Part shown: in pieces, positions 60,989 to 64,000 of the stretch | How positions within the stretch are numbered: the stretch's first letter is position 1 | How the letters are laid out: the number at the start of each line of letters is the position of its first letter | Assembly: GCA_033026295.1 (NCBI GenBank) | Contig: CM065176.1 | Coordinates: 4,225,705 to 4,289,704, forward strand | Length of the DNA stretch: 64,000 bases | Direction of reading: 5' to 3' | Source of the DNA: Channa striata | Taxonomy: Eukaryota; Chordata; Actinopteri; Anabantiformes; Channidae | Notes under the pieces: generated by a model | The model's database searches: none | What the model was told of the DNA's origin: nothing | Seen by the model: only the letters and a program-made list of their open reading frames with translations | Position numbers and translations under genes: made by a program

Positions 60989-63900
60989 GTGAGAAACTGT
61001 CTGTGGGGACCTTTATTTTTCAGCCACTACACACTGCACATACCGGCTGCTTGTTTGTACACTCACTCTCTATTGCCTGCTTTTGTTTCTTTCTTCTCTC
61101 TTTTCTGTTCCTTTTTCCCTCTGCCCTGCACTGTCTTCCTCATTTTATCAGTAACTTTATTCATTTGTATCTTTTTCTCTTCTGCATCTTTTTTAATCCT
61201 GCTATTTTTTTTACCTCTTTTCTATGGAGACCAGGGAGTTCAGAGACCTTCTGAAACCTACAGTATACAACATTGTTTTTTCTTTCACTCTAATTTCCCT
61301 TCTGCCCATTTCTCTTTCCATCCCTCCATTGTATTACACCTAAGATATCTCTGTTGGCCTACAAACACCTCTTCCTTTCTCTTTGCCTGGTTTTTACTAG
61401 TCCTTTCTTTCACTCTCCTCCCTCCCCTACTGCACTGGTCTATTTATTCTTTTCAGCTTTTGCTGATGGGTATATTCAGCTCAGTCTTTATGAGAAAATC
61501 TTCTGTGGTTTCAAGTTCAGCTATGTAAAGAAAAATGTACAAGAACCTTGCTTCGTGTATTGATTTGTGCTTTCCATGTCAGCAAAGGATTTGGATGGAT
61601 ATGTTCTTTTTTCTTTTTTTACATATATGTTCAGCTAAAGAAAGGGGTTCTTCTTCTTGCTGTTGGGTTCACACCATTATTTTGTAGTGTACATGTATGG
61701 AACTGTACCTTTTATGAAGACCCATGATACCAGTATGGTCTGTGGTCAAGCCTTTGTTCAGCTACACCCTACCCTTTGTGCACATTTTACTGTGTTGTGG
61801 ATTTAACTTTACATAAAGTGCATACATTTAATAACATTTTGCAGTAAAGCACAAATGAGGGCAATGGTATAAAAACATTTCTGAAACTTTGAATCTACCC
61901 AGTAGCACAGTGACCTCAATAATTATGAAATTAAAGAAACAACAGGAGTGTTTTCAGAGTTGGCTGTAACCAGACAGATTGGTCAAGAAGATAACCAGAA
62001 ACCAAACTGCAGCTCTAGCAGAACTTTAAATGTCAGATCCTGGCAGAAGGACTAAAATCTCAATAATATCCCTGACCTGGATGTGAAAGTGCTTATACTG
62101 ATGTCACTTTTGAGTAAAATGCAGATGACAGCATGCCTGGGATTTTTTATTTTAAGGAGACTGGGATAAACTCCCCAAATACAGTACTTATTGATGCCAA
62201 AGGTGCTTCTACAAAATGCTGCAATAAGTTTGATAGTTTGATAGTAGAGATATTTAAATTTTTAATTGCAAAAAAAATTCAAAACTAATGTAGATTGATT
62301 AACAGATATGACAATTTTACCATTTCTTTCCAACCACTTATTATCTGAACCACTTGTTGTTGTTCGGGGTCACGGGGAGGCCAGTCTATCTACAACCAAC
62401 ACAGAGAGACATACACAACCGTTCACACTCACATTCACACTTGTTTTTATTTAGACTAACTAATGAACCTAACATGCATGTCTTTGGACTGTGGAAGGAA
62501 ACCAGAGTACCACAGTACTAAACCAGAGAAACCCACACCTGTACAGAGAAAACATGCAAACTCCACACAGAAAGGCTGTAGCTGGCTTCTATTGGGGGAC
62601 CTTCTAGCTCTGAGCTGGCAGGCCTAATCAAATGATTTATTAGAAAATCTTTAATCTTTATATTATACGTTTTTTCGATTTTGCTCCCAATTAAAATCTT
62701 TAATGCATTCTAATACAACACCACCACAAAGCATATCTCTATAATGTACCACTGTAAACAAGCTGTCTGGGCTGAAATTTTTCTGGCTTCAGTCCAGATA
62801 TGTTTGTTGCATTTAATCTCCCTCCTGCTCTTGATGTTCTCTGTCTGCTTCCACTGTAAAGTCCCTGTCAAACTGAAGACTTCATTATGTAAACCTAATG
62901 GCAGCTTAAAATATTGTTCTTGTGTCTGAATAAGTGCCAGATCTACTTCAGTGGCAGTTTAACAATCTCTTTCACTAGTCCGAGAAGCAAGGTTTTATTA
63001 ATGTAAAGGCAGATGAACAAGGTTAAATTCACAGAGCGGTTATGTACACCAGAGTTTGCTGTATTAAATTTATTACTCTGTCATAATCTCTGTATTATAA
63101 ACCACTAGGTTAATTAAGAGTAAAATAATGTGAGTTGATGATTGAGCTGCATAATTTACTGTCTGATACCCTCTTTCACTCTTTCCAGTATTTCCTGTAT
63201 GCCTCTCTCCAGCTCATTGTTAATAACGTCAACATTTCCTAAAAATATTAATGTAAGCGTAGAAGTATAAATGGAATTTGAATGTGCAGACAAAAGGCAC
63301 AGCTACATTTGTTGTAAACATGCACAATAATGTGGATTTTTGTGCAGCACATCACTGTCAGAACACTTGTTGTACCAGTAAAGTGTGGAAGTAGTGAAAA
63401 TACTGTTAAACGCAATTTGGAACAAGTAGTAACAGAACTTACGTACTGTAAAATAAGTGTTGTTGCTGAAGCAGGTTGTTGTTTTAATGCTACATTATCT
63501 TCAAAGTAGGGATCGCGCTGCATATTTCTGTCCAGACACAACCAAAGCCTAAAACTGTGGTGGTCAAACCTGACTGGAGCATCATGCAGTTGAGATTGTG
63601 CAGTGTTTTTCTAGTCTTTCTTGTATAACCTTTGTGCTACGCTGAAGGAGACCTTATGGTCCCAATGTCATCAAAAAAAGAGAGCATTTGTGCGCTCTGA
63701 CATCTGTTTATTTGTTTGTTGTAGTCATATTTTGAAGTTACCAAGTAACCTGACAAAACTCTAGCCAAATGTGATTTCAGAATTTTTGCTTGAACTTGAC
63801 TAAACCCTTAGGTACAGATGAGTCCTATTAGGTTTGGTTCAGGTATTCACCATACGAAATGCTAAATACTGCTCGCACATGTCCTTCCATTAAAAAGCTC

Positions 63901-64000
63901 AAAAATTATCTCAACACACAATTGGGTTCGCATAAAAATAAACTTTATCCATATTCCACATGCTCATAAAGCCCATATTAAAAAATTGAAATTTCTAAAC
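60989..64000 (+). other. btbd10 intron running off the window
   Basis: Pyrimidine-rich at the start. The 218-residue frame that reads through the donor at 60989 is intronic. No later btbd10 exon is present before the window ends. Confidence 0.65.
62318..62605 (-). repeat. Common teleost interspersed repeat, inverted copy
   Basis: GGGGTCACGGGGAGGCCAGTC, CAACCGTTCACACTCACATT, then CATGCATGTCTTTGGACTGT and GGAAACCAGAG follow the order of the repeat family seen at 40700-40858, in the opposite direction. Confidence 0.65.

Noticed and set aside
60989..61528. Open frame running from the third btbd10 exon to 61528
   Set aside because: It crosses a clean GTGAGA donor at the position where BTBD10 continues with DYYKTG; the remainder is low-complexity Phe/Leu/Ser from a pyrimidine-rich intron.
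1..64000. CRISPR array, bacterial-type defence system or virus-derived gene
   Set aside because: No spaced short direct repeats, no operon-like gene clusters and no viral structural or polymerase domains; the genes are vertebrate.

Overview
The window is nuclear DNA of a ray-finned fish, probably a percomorph teleost. The genes are vertebrate, with GT-AG introns and AATAAA poly(A) signals. The intergenic DNA is AT-rich and littered with fish-type L2 and RTE non-LTR retrotransposons, tRNA-SINE-like and hAT remnants and TG microsatellites. I see no bacterial operon, CRISPR array, rRNA or credible free-standing tRNA gene. Most long AT-rich stretches hold no supportable gene.

Layout. (1) About 1-16.66 kb, + strand: the last two coding exons of a polypeptide GalNAc-transferase of the GALNT8/9/17/18 group, separated by a 12.8 kb intron. 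(2) 16.7-29.5 kb: intergenic, with old repeats, a near-perfect 28-bp palindrome and two CTCF-like motifs. (3) 29.6-30.8 kb, +: the PYURF/PIGY pair, two proteins encoded in tandem as in the mammalian bicistronic mRNA, with a 51-bp duplicate of the PIGY tail lodged between them. (4) 31.6-36.2 kb, - strand: an unrecognised lysine-rich, probably nuclear protein, convergent with pigy. (5) 36.2-48.1 kb: intergenic and transposon-rich, including an RTE element nested inside an older RNase-H-type LINE and flanked by a 17-bp target-site duplication. (6) 48.1-49.4 kb, +: parathyroid hormone (pth) with TATA box and CRE-like site. (7) 49.6-56.2 kb: two CpG-rich promoter-like segments, an L2 LINE, a decayed repeat-protein sequence amplified as a minisatellite, and a hAT remnant. 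(8) 60.0-61.0 kb, +: three coding exons of btbd10, which runs off the right edge.

How the genes relate. PTH and BTBD10 are same-strand neighbours in human 11p15, and that order is kept here. GALNT18 lies in the same human chromosome arm, which is the main reason for preferring galnt18 for the first gene. PYURF (mitochondrial methyltransferase chaperone) and PIGY (GPI-GlcNAc transferase subunit in the ER) are functionally unrelated but share an mRNA in mammals. The gene order here fits the same arrangement. I found no convincing new biological system. The most unusual items are the PIGY-tail duplication, the repeat-protein minisatellite with a frameshift shared by its units, the nested RTE insertion and the unidentified lysine-rich gene.
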